Positions 1 to 7,335 of a stretch of 15,711 bases of DNA are shown here, in pieces. The stretch covers positions 1 to 15,711 of the forward strand of contig JBIKPR010000063.1 in NCBI GenBank assembly GCA_044357345.1, in the 5' to 3' direction. A program made the position numbers and the translations under genes. The notes beneath the pieces are model-generated. The model searched no databases. It saw only the letters and a list, made by a program, of their open reading frames with translations, and was not told the DNA's origin. Source of the DNA: JABMMZ01 sp044357345. Its GTDB lineage: Bacteria; Bacteroidota; Bacteroidia; NS11-12g; UBA955. Position 1 is the first letter of the stretch; each line of letters opens with the position of its first letter.

Positions 1-945
1 TTTCTTGGTGCAGTTTCACTTTATGTTATTTTAAGAATACCCCATAAAGTTTTACTAAGGAAGTACAAGTTTGGCAATCAGAAAAGCACAATCTTATTGT
101 TGTTATTGTCGGCGGTACTAATTCTTCTGCCAATTTATTTTATTGGCAATTTCCTTGCCCACAAAATCATTCCTTACTTTAACAATCCAGTCCCAATTGT
201 TGATGCGCTTCATTCCATAAACACTTACATCAACCAATATGTAGAATTTTCGTTTGTTTCCACTCAGAATTTAAATAAAATCGGACAAATTATTCAAGCC
301 TTTGTGCCCGAATTGTTGAATTATAGCCTCAACCTTCTAAGCAATACAGTGGTGATGTATTTTCTATTATGGTTTATGCTCAACAAGAGTTTTGAAATGG
401 AGTTGTGGTTAAAAAGCAATAGTCCCTTTAGCACTAAAAACCACCGAAAAATAATTGAACACATAAAAACATCCATTTTCAGTAATGGCGTTGGTATTAT
501 AATTCTTGGCCTTATTCAAGGTATTGTTGCAATAATTGGGTATTATATTTTTGGATTAGACGAACCCATACTTTGGGGCTTGATCACTGGAGCAGCCTCA
601 GTCATTCCTTTCGTTGGCACTATGTTGGTTTGGGTTCCATTGTCAATTTTAATGATGGCCAATGGACAACTTAATGCAGGATTAGGTTTGTTTTTTTATG
701 GCCTCCTGATTATTGGCAGCAGCGACAATGTGTTTCGTTTTATTTTGCAAAAACGTTTGGCAAGCACCCACCCTATCATTACTGTGCTGGGCGTAATTAT
801 AGGCTTGAGTTTTTTAGGTTTTTGGGGACTAATCTTTGGCCCATTGCTTATTTCTTTAAGTTTATTGCTGGCGAAAATTTATAAAGAAGAGTTTATTCTT
901 CCTTCAAAAAAAAAGAACCCCAATAAAGGAAGTTCTTTTTTATAA
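1..945 (+). CDS. AI-2E/PerM family membrane transporter (5' end outside window)
   Basis: The frame is open from base 1 to the TAA at 943-945, so 314 codons of the 3' part are visible and the start lies upstream. The TTG at 97 is inside the gene and is not a start. The family consists of inner-membrane proteins of about 350 residues, annotated as AI-2E, PerM or putative permeases; substrates are mostly unproven. Visible features are a hydrophobic segment near partial residues 30-50, a soluble loop, then a dense hydrophobic C-terminal half. That half contains the family-like stretch GLDEPILWGLITGAASVIPF and, later, a polar segment with FRFILQKRLASTHPI followed by a Gly-rich GLSFLGFWGLIFGP helix. 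It ends in a lysine-rich cytoplasmic tail. The family call is firm; the transported compound cannot be read from the sequence. Confidence 0.88.
   Translation, partial: FLGAVSLYVILRIPHKVLLRKYKFGNQKSTILLLLLSAVLILLPIYFIGNFLAHKIIPYFNNPVPIVDALHSINTYINQYVEFSFVSTQNLNKIGQIIQAFVPELLNYSLNLLSNTVVMYFLLWFMLNKSFEMELWLKSNSPFSTKNHRKIIEHIKTSIFSNGVGIIILGLIQGIVAIIGYYIFGLDEPILWGLITGAASVIPFVGTMLVWVPLSILMMANGQLNAGLGLFFYGLLIIGSSDNVFRFILQKRLASTHPIITVLGVIIGLSFLGFWGLIFGPLLISLSLLLAKIYKEEFILPSKKKNPNKGSSFL
906..941 (+). terminator. AT-rich intrinsic terminator overlapping the end of the transporter gene
   Basis: AAAAAAGAAC (909-918) pairs with GTTCTTTTTT (932-941) across a 13-nt loop. The stem lies inside the last codons, and the A-run and T-run would allow it to act on either strand. 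The stem has only two G:C pairs, so strength is uncertain. Confidence 0.5.
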
Positions 946-1075
946 CCAAAAACAATAATTTATAGAATTGAGAAAAATGCATCAATTCTCAGTAATAATG
1001 CGATAACTTTAACATTCGTATCAAAACTTAAATTTCTGACAGATAAATGACAATCGATTTTTTTTTAAAAAAAAG

Positions 1076-1083
1076 TAATTTTG
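1076..1083 (+). promoter_or_regulatory. Possible -7 element upstream of the SRAP gene
   Basis: TAATTTTG followed by CACGC fits the Bacteroidota -7 consensus TAnnTTTG and resembles the tRNA promoter at 8486. No clear TTTG or TTG stands 17-23 nt upstream, so only half of the promoter is supported. It would give an mRNA leader of about 140 nt. Confidence 0.35.
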
Positions 1084-1116
1084 CACGCAAACAGTCAAAA
1101 ATGTCCATATTTTGAA

Positions 1117-1224
1117 ATGAAGAAATCGTCTCCAGAACAATCAATTCGAAACCATTATAAAATGATGGAAATCAAAATTTTGCAAATTGTTTTCGCAAAA
1201 TTACCTGAGACAATTACCTATTAA
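1117..1224 (+). CDS. Possible 35-codon small ORF just before the SRAP gene
   Basis: ATG at 1117 opens a 35-codon frame ending with TAA at 1222-1224, three bases before the SRAP ATG and in the same frame as it. The product would be basic (begins MKKSSPEQSIRNHYK) with a short hydrophobic middle. I do not recognise it. It could be a leader peptide that couples translation to the SRAP gene, or a chance frame in AT-rich leader sequence. It cannot be an N-terminal extension of the SRAP protein, because the stop intervenes and the family needs Cys at position 2. Confidence 0.2.
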   Translation: MKKSSPEQSIRNHYKMMEIKILQIVFAKLPETITY

Positions 1225-1227
1225 ACA

Positions 1228-1842
1228 ATGTGTTTCCACAGTAAATTAAATAAAGAGGCTGTTGAATTGGAAGCAAGATTCAAAGCAAAAATGGATTCCC
1301 CCGAGTTATTCATTGGCAGTGAAAGTATCAATGGCTTTTCATTCCCTTTGAATCCGGTCATAAGCAAGGAAAGCCCAAACACCATTCAATTATTTAATTG
1401 GGGCTTAATACCGAATTGGGCAAAAGACAAGGAAATCAGAAAAAACACTTTAAATGCCCGAATAGAAACCATCAATGAAAAGGTTTCTTTTAAAAACTCT
1501 GTTGAAAACAGATGTTTAATTTTGGCCGATGGGTTTTACGAATGGCAATGGTTAGATGATCTGGGGAAGAAAAAGCAAAAATATTTGATTCATTTGCCAA
1601 ATAATCAAGCATTTGCTTTTGCTGGTATTTATTCAAAATGGATTGATAAACAAACGGGGGAATTGCTAAACACATATAGCATAGTCACAACCGAAGCGCA
1701 AGGCTTGATGCTAAATATTCACAATTCTAAAAAAAGGATGCCAGTTATCCTAAATCCAGAAAATGAACAGGATTGGTTAAACAAACGTGAATTATCTGCC
1801 TTTCTCGAACCAAACAGCAAGATTCTAGCTGATAAGATTTAA
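1228..1842 (+). CDS. SRAP domain protein (HMCES/YedK family), abasic-site DNA-protein crosslinking
   Basis: The 204-residue product matches the bacterial SRAP family, which binds abasic sites in single-stranded DNA. The family forms a thiazolidine crosslink through the N-terminal Cys2 after Met removal, shielding the lesion at replication forks. The start at 1228 is fixed by this chemistry because it places Cys at position 2 (MCFHSK). Other active-site positions are present: Asn76 and Arg78 in LNARIET, Glu105 in DGFYEWQW, and His165 in the IHNSKKRMPVIL segment. The NWGLIPNWAKD stretch at 57-67 is also typical. Length is normal for the short bacterial members. The gene stands alone, with no SOS or mobile genes beside it. 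An AT-rich stem (TTAAAC 1839-1844 with GTTTAA 1849-1854, TTTT loop) overlaps the stop codon and may be a weak terminator. Confidence 0.93.
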   Translation: MCFHSKLNKEAVELEARFKAKMDSPELFIGSESINGFSFPLNPVISKESPNTIQLFNWGLIPNWAKDKEIRKNTLNARIETINEKVSFKNSVENRCLILADGFYEWQWLDDLGKKKQKYLIHLPNNQAFAFAGIYSKWIDKQTGELLNTYSIVTTEAQGLMLNIHNSKKRMPVILNPENEQDWLNKRELSAFLEPNSKILADKI

Positions 1843-2143
1843 ACTTTTGTTTAATTTTAAGTTATTGTTATACAAATACTTCTTAACATTTCATTTATAA
1901 AAAATGGCATTAATATTGATAGTTAATCGATTAACACAAATTGAAAAATGGAATGAGGCTGATGATTGGTGCAATTTTTCAAATTTTATTAGGCGCTTGG
2001 TGATTATATTACAAAATCGCTTTTTAGAATATAATTCAAATAATCTCCTTCCCTTTTAATTAAATAAAATGAGATTAATTCTGAACTTAAAAAAATGGAG
2101 TTTAAAAAATCTAAGATTTATTACTTAGTAAGAAAAAACTCTA
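1843..2143. other. AT-rich intergenic stretch with no recognisable gene
   Basis: No frame here gives a recognisable protein and no RNA structure stands out. It lies between the SRAP stop and the first readable istB codons. It should correspond to the lost body of the IS21 element and/or the missing 3' half of the barrel gene. I looked for IstB ATPase motifs and for beta-barrel strands on both strands and could not support either. Confidence 0.5.
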
Positions 2144-2352
2144 GTGTCAACAATAATTACATCACAAGTACCTACCAAGTTATGGCATGAGGTTATTGGG
2201 GGGGGGGGTCAATAGCCGACGCTATATTAGACAGCATTGTACACAACGCTCACCGTTTAGAAATGGAAGTAGAATCGATGCGGAAAAACATTAGCAAAAA
2301 AACTGTAATTGAAAAACCACTTGAACAAAACAATAAATTAACTGAAATTTGA
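2144..2352 (+). pseudogene. istB: istB 3' remnant (IS21-family transposition ATPase helper), frameshifted
   Basis: Only the last part of IstB, the AAA+ ATPase that assists the IstA transposase, survives. In one frame 2144-2197 reads VSTIITSQVPTKLWHEVI, which is the family's sensor-I region (consensus like STIITSQLPVxKWHEVIG). A run of eleven G follows at 2198-2208. The protein then continues in another frame from 2209 as SIADAILDSIVHNAHRLEME and VESMRKN, matching the IstB C-terminus, to TGA at 2350-2352. Everything upstream (Walker A and B, N-terminus) and istA are missing. The gene is dead by truncation whether or not the G-run is exactly right. The order istB then IS right end is normal for IS21. 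Confidence 0.82.
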
Positions 2353-2414
2353 AATGAAAAAATTAGACTTGTAATAACTAAAATCAAGAATGAAAATCGG
2401 ACAAAAAATAGGAG

Positions 2415-2696
2415 TTACTTTTGAGGGGTCAATTTGGACCGGCGGCAGGGGGTCAATATGACCGGAATTTCCAGGCTGTATAATAAATTGGTTTCGACTC
2501 CGAATACTTTATTTAATTGATAGCCTATAGAAAAGCCATAAACTGGTTGAAACGAATTTGCATTGATCCCAAGCTTATTTAAACCAAGATTATATCCTAT
2601 TTCCTGTGCATGAATTTGATTTGATGCAGCCAATGAGCAAATCATGAGCAATTGAAAATAGGTTTTAGCGGTTTTACAACGAAATATTGGTTTCAT
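2415..2696 (-). pseudogene. Outer-membrane beta-barrel protein, truncated by IS21 insertion
   Basis: The first 74 codons (2696 down to 2474) encode a basic signal peptide followed by the start of a small beta-barrel. The signal is MKPIFRCKTAKTYFQLLMIC with a likely cleavage after SNQIHAQ. The barrel part, roughly residues 32-74, includes GFSIGYQLNKVFGVETNLLY, typical of Bacteroidota outer-membrane beta-barrel/PorT-like proteins. From residue 75 the frame runs into the IS21 right end (EIPVILTPCRRSKL...) and stops at 2415, so most of the barrel is lost. The ATG at 2694-2696 overlaps the last 23 bases of ppk1. Before the insertion this was therefore probably the third gene of the EEP-ppk1 operon. 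Function beyond an exported barrel is unknown. Confidence 0.75.
2425..2473 (+). mobile_element. Right end of an IS21-family insertion sequence
   Basis: Two direct repeats, GGGGTCAATTTGGACCGG (2425-2442) and GGGGTCAATATGACCGG (2449-2465), sit 72 bases after the istB stop. IS21 elements carry such tandem terminal repeats. The boundary can be placed: read on the minus strand, the barrel reading frame stays native up to LLYS, and IS sequence begins with TG at 2473-2472. This agrees with the usual TG...CA tips of IS21 elements. The left end is not in the window. Confidence 0.75.
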
Positions 2697-4746
2697 ATTT
2701 ATTTTTTAAATAATTGTAAAATTCTACTTGCGCCCTGATTCTAGGAATCCCATTGGGTTTATATTCATTAATCTGATAAGGATCCAAAATCCTCGCCTTC
2801 GCATTATCTGACAATTGAATTTCTAGCATTTTTTTAATTTCATTTTTGATATCAGGACTAACAACAGGGAAACAAACTTCTATTCTACTGTCTAAATTCC
2901 GTGTCATCATATCTGCCGACCCCATATAAATGCGCTCTCTACCTGCATTTGCAAAAACATAAACCCGTGCATGTTCTAAAAACTTATCGACTATACTAAT
3001 GGCATGAATATTTTCACTTTTACCTTTAATTCCCGGAACAAGGCAACAAATTCCTCGCACAATGAGATCTATTCTAACACCTGCATTGCTGGCTGAATAC
3101 AATTTGTCAATTATTTCTAGATCAACCAAACTGTTCATTTTCATTACTATGTAGGCTTCTTTTCCAGCTTTTTTATTAGAAATCTCCGCATCAATTAGTC
3201 TGAGGAAGGTAGATCTCAAATTAATTGGAGAAACCAAAATTGTGCCGAATTTATACTTTTCAGGCTTGAAATCAGCAATTAATTTAAATACTTTTGATAA
3301 TTCATCGGTGATGCGTTTGTTGCTCGTCAAAAGAGAATGGTCGCAATAAAACTTAGCTGTTTCGCCATTGTAATTGCCCGTGCCAAGATGGGCATAATTT
3401 TTCAACCCCGTTTTTTCTATTCTTGAAATAAGACACATTTTAGTATGCACTTTATAACTCGGAATCGTAAACAAAACGGTTGCCCCCTCTTCCCTTAACT
3501 TATTGCTCCAATAGATGTTGTGTTCTTCATCAAAGCGGGCTTTAAGTTCCATCATTACTATCACTTTTTTGCCATTTTTTACGGCATTAATTAATGCATT
3601 TACAACATTTGAATTTTCCGCTACCCTATACAAGGTTATTTTAATGCTTACGACATTCGGATCTATTGCTGCTTCTCTTAACAAGCGAATAATATAACTA
3701 AAAGGCTGATAAGGATGGTTTAATAAGAAATCTTTGCTTCGCATGGCATTAAACAATGTTTTAGCCTTGTCCAGTTCAGGAATCGCTAAAGGTTCCAAAT
3801 TCTGATACTTTAAATCGGTTTTTTTAATATCAGGGAAACCAATAAAATCTCTAAAATTGTGGTACCGTTGTCCTGGTATTAGTTCATCTTTTGATAGTTT
3901 TAATTTTTGATTGATGAATTTAATAAAGTCTTTTGGCATCTCTTGGTCGTAAATAAGGCGAACAGGTTGGCCTTTTTTACGTTGCTTCAGCGAATTCTTA
4001 ATGGTATCTAATATATCAAGGGACACATCACTTTCTAAATCTATTTCAGCATCTCTGGTCAACTTGATTGTATAGGCTTCAAAAACATTGAATTCAAAAC
4101 TTGAAAATACCACATCAAGATTGCATCGGATAACATCATCAATAAACATCATATACGTGTTACCACCTTGCTTTGGCAACTGAAAAAAACGTTTCTTAAC
4201 CTTAGTGGGTAAGGGAATCAAAGCGTACTTTCTTTCTTTGGTAATTGTGTTACTCAATTTACACGCTAGATAAACCGTATTGTCTCTTAAAAAAGGGAAT
4301 GAACGTTTCTCATCTAAAATTAAAGGGAAAATTGTATTGATAATTTCATCTTTAAAAAACTTCCTAACCTCTAAAGTTTGTTGAATGTTTATTTGTTTTT
4401 CATTGACAAAATAGACGTTTTTACTTTTAAATTCATCCAATAATTGGTTGTAAATACTATTGAATTTAACTTGTTGTATTACAACTTTATTGTAAATGTC
4501 TTGCAGTGCTTCTTGAATTTCTCTTTTGTTAATCGTATTTGGTTTGGTACTTTTAACTTGCAGCATTCTTTTGTTTGTTGCAACCCGTACACGAAAAAAT
4601 TCATCTAGATTAGAAGAGAAAATTCCTAAAAATTTTAGCCTTTCTAGCAATGGCACATGGATATCATTGGCTTCTTGAAGCACGCGGTCGTTAAACGAGA
4701 GCCAACTCAACTCACGGTTTATCGTTTTAATTTTTTTTCTTATCAT
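2674..4746 (-). CDS. ppk1: Polyphosphate kinase 1
   Basis: The 690-residue product is a full-length PPK1, which reversibly transfers the ATP gamma-phosphate onto inorganic polyphosphate at the membrane. Domains appear in order: the N domain (NRELSWLSFNDRVLQEA at 10-26), the H domain, then the two phospholipase-D-like C domains. The autophosphorylated histidine is His434 in PSYKVHTKMCLI. The second conserved His is His592 in FLEHARVYVF. HPYQPFSY (344-351), GTGNYNGETAKFY (455-467) and GSADMMTRNLDSRIEV (609-624) are also present. No key residue is missing. The start at 4746 overlaps the upstream EEP gene by 20 bases, suggesting translational coupling. Its own 3' end overlaps the start of the truncated barrel gene by 23 bases. 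I see no separate promoter or pho-type box. Confidence 0.97.
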   Translation of the reverse strand: MIRKKIKTINRELSWLSFNDRVLQEANDIHVPLLERLKFLGIFSSNLDEFFRVRVATNKRMLQVKSTKPNTINKREIQEALQDIYNKVVIQQVKFNSIYNQLLDEFKSKNVYFVNEKQINIQQTLEVRKFFKDEIINTIFPLILDEKRSFPFLRDNTVYLACKLSNTITKERKYALIPLPTKVKKRFFQLPKQGGNTYMMFIDDVIRCNLDVVFSSFEFNVFEAYTIKLTRDAEIDLESDVSLDILDTIKNSLKQRKKGQPVRLIYDQEMPKDFIKFINQKLKLSKDELIPGQRYHNFRDFIGFPDIKKTDLKYQNLEPLAIPELDKAKTLFNAMRSKDFLLNHPYQPFSYIIRLLREAAIDPNVVSIKITLYRVAENSNVVNALINAVKNGKKVIVMMELKARFDEEHNIYWSNKLREEGATVLFTIPSYKVHTKMCLISRIEKTGLKNYAHLGTGNYNGETAKFYCDHSLLTSNKRITDELSKVFKLIADFKPEKYKFGTILVSPINLRSTFLRLIDAEISNKKAGKEAYIVMKMNSLVDLEIIDKLYSASNAGVRIDLIVRGICCLVPGIKGKSENIHAISIVDKFLEHARVYVFANAGRERIYMGSADMMTRNLDSRIEVCFPVVSPDIKNEIKKMLEIQLSDNAKARILDPYQINEYKPNGIPRIRAQVEFYNYLKNKYETNISL

Positions 4747-5767
4747 TAATTTGTATTCTTAAACCAATTGGCAAATGATCGCTATAACCATTTAACCATT
4801 TATTTCCAGCAAATGTTCTATGCGGATAATCTGCAAACTTTCCTTTTTGCAGCATCCATGATTCGTTTTTAATAAACACTGAATTGGGAACATATTGGGT
4901 AATATTGTTTGACATCAAGTGTGAACTGATTAAAAACTGATCCAAAATATTCCATTTGTCTTTATATCTATATGAGCCAATTTTATCTTGATAAAAAGGG
5001 AACATTAGATTTACCAATTTTGCTTGTGGCTGCAAGGAAACATCGACAGCACCTATAAAAAGAGAAAGACTTTTGTCCTTTGGTTCATCGTTAAAATCGC
5101 CCATGACAATTAAATTCTGTTTTTCTAAATTGCATTCTTCCAAAATTATCTTTTTGCAAAGTTTCGCTACTTCAATACGCTTAGGTTCACTTTTTACTTG
5201 GCCTTCTCTTCTTGAAGGAAAATGACAAACAACAAATTGCAAAGTGTCTGAAGACTTAATAATCAACAATTTCACCCACAAAACATCTCGCGTGTAATCT
5301 GTTGTGTCTTGTCTAAAAACAGGTGTAAACTTTTTTGACTCTAGTAATTTTAGTTTATGTTTATTGAACAACAAAGCAACATCAGCACCGCGCTCATCTT
5401 TCGAATCAAAATGCACAATATCAAAAGTTGAAATTTTTATAGCCGAAGCCAAATCGAACAAGACTGACTTATTTTCAATTTCACAAACACCTAAAACATC
5501 AGGAGATGTTTGAGCATCAAAATCAGACAGTACTTTACACAATTTCTTTATTTTCTGATTGTACTTGTATGAATTCCATTTGTTATTCCCCGTTGGTGTA
5601 AATTCATCATCGTTGGTTTTGGGATCGTTCAATGTGTCGTATAAGTTGTCTAAATTATAAAAAGCAACACTGAGCTGATTGCTACTAAAAGTATTAGTTT
5701 TTTCGCTGCATTCAAAGGTAAAAGACAAGCATAAAAGGCACCAAAATAACAAACTTGGTTTAATCAT
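4727..5767 (-). CDS. Secreted endonuclease/exonuclease/phosphatase (EEP) superfamily protein
   Basis: The 346-residue product begins with a hydrophobic signal (MIKPSLLFWCLLCLSFTFEC). Cys20 could be lipidated, but the preceding TFE is a poor lipobox. The rest is an EEP fold: Asn38 in FYNLDNLYD, metal-binding Glu96 in GVCEIENK, DERGADVAL at 124-132, His182 in CHFPSRREG, Asp224/Asn226 in GDFNDEP, and the closing Asp330-His331 in YSDHLP. All catalytic positions are present, so it should be a Mg-dependent phosphoesterase outside the cytoplasm. The substrate (nucleic acid, phospholipid or other phosphate ester) cannot be told. It is first in an overlapping operon with ppk1, which hints at phosphate scavenging feeding polyphosphate; that link is inference. 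It is divergent from glmM with 143 bp between. Confidence 0.88.
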   Translation of the reverse strand: MIKPSLLFWCLLCLSFTFECSEKTNTFSSNQLSVAFYNLDNLYDTLNDPKTNDDEFTPTGNNKWNSYKYNQKIKKLCKVLSDFDAQTSPDVLGVCEIENKSVLFDLASAIKISTFDIVHFDSKDERGADVALLFNKHKLKLLESKKFTPVFRQDTTDYTRDVLWVKLLIIKSSDTLQFVVCHFPSRREGQVKSEPKRIEVAKLCKKIILEECNLEKQNLIVMGDFNDEPKDKSLSLFIGAVDVSLQPQAKLVNLMFPFYQDKIGSYRYKDKWNILDQFLISSHLMSNNITQYVPNSVFIKNESWMLQKGKFADYPHRTFAGNKWLNGYSDHLPIGLRIQINDKKKN

Positions 5768-5887
5768 TTAATTTCATTGCAATTAAACACTTTTTATGGG
5801 GCTTTTTAACACAGCAAAATGAAATTTATGTAAAATTTCAACAATCATATTGTTAGTAATCTATTATTTTAGTTGTGATAAATTGCG

Positions 5888-5895
5888 TACCTTTG
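5888..5895 (+). promoter_or_regulatory. -7 promoter element of glmM-ychF
   Basis: TACCTTTG followed by CAGCC fits TAnnTTTG and lies 15 bases before the glmM ATG, which would leave a very short leader. The -33 TTTG is not obvious: the nearest TTG is at 5873-5875, only 12 nt away. The call rests on the -7 box and its position. Confidence 0.5.
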
Positions 5896-5910
5896 CAGCC
5901 TTAAAAATCA

Positions 5911-7299
5911 ATGACATTAATTAAATCAATATCAGGTTTTAGAGGCACCATTGGCGGTATCCCAGATGAGAACTTAACACCTCTAGATATTGTTAAATTT
6001 GCTTCTGCATACGGCGCTTGGGTACTCAGTAAAGACAATGGAAAACTTGTCATTATAGGCCGAGATGCCAGGATATCCGGCAAAATTGTATCCGACTTGG
6101 TTGTTTCAACACTGTTATCTATGGGCTTAGATGTTGTAAACTTAGGTTTATCAACCACTCCTACTGTTGAAATGGCTGTAAAACTCGAAAAAGCTGCTGG
6201 TGGAATCATTTTAACCGCAAGTCATAACCCTAAACAATGGAATGCACTTAAGTTGTTGAACAATTTGGGGGAATTTATTTCTGGGGCTGAAGCAAATAAA
6301 GTTTTAGAAATTGCGAAATCACAAGCATTCGAATATGCAGATATAAACTCTTTGGGAACTTATTCTGAAGACAATACGTATTTACAAAAACACATCGATG
6401 AAATATTAAAGCTTCCATTGGTAGATGTTGCTGCTATTAAAGAAAAAAAGTTCAGCATTGTTGTTGATGCTGTAAACTCTAGTGGGGGAATTGCAGTGCC
6501 TATGCTATTAAAAGCTTTGGGGGTTGATCAAATCACTGAATTAAATTGCGAACCAACTGGACATTTCGCCCACAATCCAGAACCATTGCCTGAACACCTA
6601 ACAGAGTTGTCTTCCATGGTAAAAAACAAAAAAGCCCACCTAGGCATATGCGTTGACCCAGATGTAGACCGATTGGCTTTAGTGGGTGAAGATGGAGGAA
6701 TGTTTGGCGAAGAGTATACGTTGGTTGCTGTTGCTGATTATATTTTAAAGCATACCAAAAAAGGCAATACAGTTTCTAACTTATCATCAACTAGGGCGTT
6801 AAAAGACATCACAGAAAAAGCCGGAGGTATATATACAGCTAGTGCTGTTGGAGAAGTGAATGTTGTAGAAATGATGAAAGAAACCAAAGCGGTTATTGGT
6901 GGCGAAGGCAATGGCGGAATTATTTATCCTGAATTGCACTATGGTCGTGATGCATTAGTTGGTATTGCATTGTTTTTGAGCTCCCTATCCAAATCGGGCA
7001 AAACATGCACAGCTCTGAGAATGAGTTTCCCTAATTATATTATTTCTAAAAACAAAGTTGATTTAACCAAAGACATTAACCCGGACGAAGTCTTAGAAAA
7101 GATAAAAGAGAAATATAAGAAGTTTGAAATCAATACGGTTGATGGGGTTCGCATAGATTTTGATGAAGAATGGATACATTTGAGAAAATCGAACACCGAG
7201 CCTATCATCCGCATTTATGCTGAAAGCAAATCGGAAACCACAGCAAGAAACTTAACCATGAAAATCATCAAGGACATTGGTGAAATTGCCAATCAATAA
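5911..7299 (+). CDS. glmM: Phosphoglucosamine mutase, archaeal-type GlmM (alpha-D-phosphohexomutase)
   Basis: The 462-residue protein has the four-domain phosphohexomutase layout. The phosphoserine is Ser104 in TASHNPKQWNALK. The metal loop is DPDVDR at 249-254, with Asp249, Asp251 and Asp253. The sugar-binding loop is GGEGNGG at 330-336. The phosphate-binding loop is RKSNTEPIIRIYAE at 425-438. It should convert glucosamine-6-phosphate to glucosamine-1-phosphate for UDP-GlcNAc. The GEGNGG loop differs from the GEQSGH of E. coli-type GlmM and the GEMSAH of PGM/PMM; it matches the archaeal-type GlmM family, which Bacteroidota commonly carry. Activity on other hexose phosphates is possible. It is the first gene of a pair with ychF (36-bp gap). 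Confidence 0.88.
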   Translation: MTLIKSISGFRGTIGGIPDENLTPLDIVKFASAYGAWVLSKDNGKLVIIGRDARISGKIVSDLVVSTLLSMGLDVVNLGLSTTPTVEMAVKLEKAAGGIILTASHNPKQWNALKLLNNLGEFISGAEANKVLEIAKSQAFEYADINSLGTYSEDNTYLQKHIDEILKLPLVDVAAIKEKKFSIVVDAVNSSGGIAVPMLLKALGVDQITELNCEPTGHFAHNPEPLPEHLTELSSMVKNKKAHLGICVDPDVDRLALVGEDGGMFGEEYTLVAVADYILKHTKKGNTVSNLSSTRALKDITEKAGGIYTASAVGEVNVVEMMKETKAVIGGEGNGGIIYPELHYGRDALVGIALFLSSLSKSGKTCTALRMSFPNYIISKNKVDLTKDINPDEVLEKIKEKYKKFEINTVDGVRIDFDEEWIHLRKSNTEPIIRIYAESKSETTARNLTMKIIKDIGEIANQ

Positions 7300-7335
7300 T
7301 CAAAACCTTAACAGGAAAAAAAATACAGTTAAAAC

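Noticed and set aside
97..945. A TTG-initiated 282-residue transporter gene
   Set aside because: The frame is open to base 1 and the upstream codons continue the family-like N-terminal region, so the gene is simply cut by the window edge.
5801..5816. GCTTTTTAACACAGCA, which recurs with one extra T at 12593-12609
   Set aside because: One copy is in an intergenic region and the other encodes the last residues of the methyltransferase. There is no shared context, so this is likely chance in AT-rich DNA.
5901..6209. A 102-codon minus-strand ORF inside glmM
   Set aside because: It is antisense to the conserved glmM reading frame, including the TASHNP region, and has no recognisable features.
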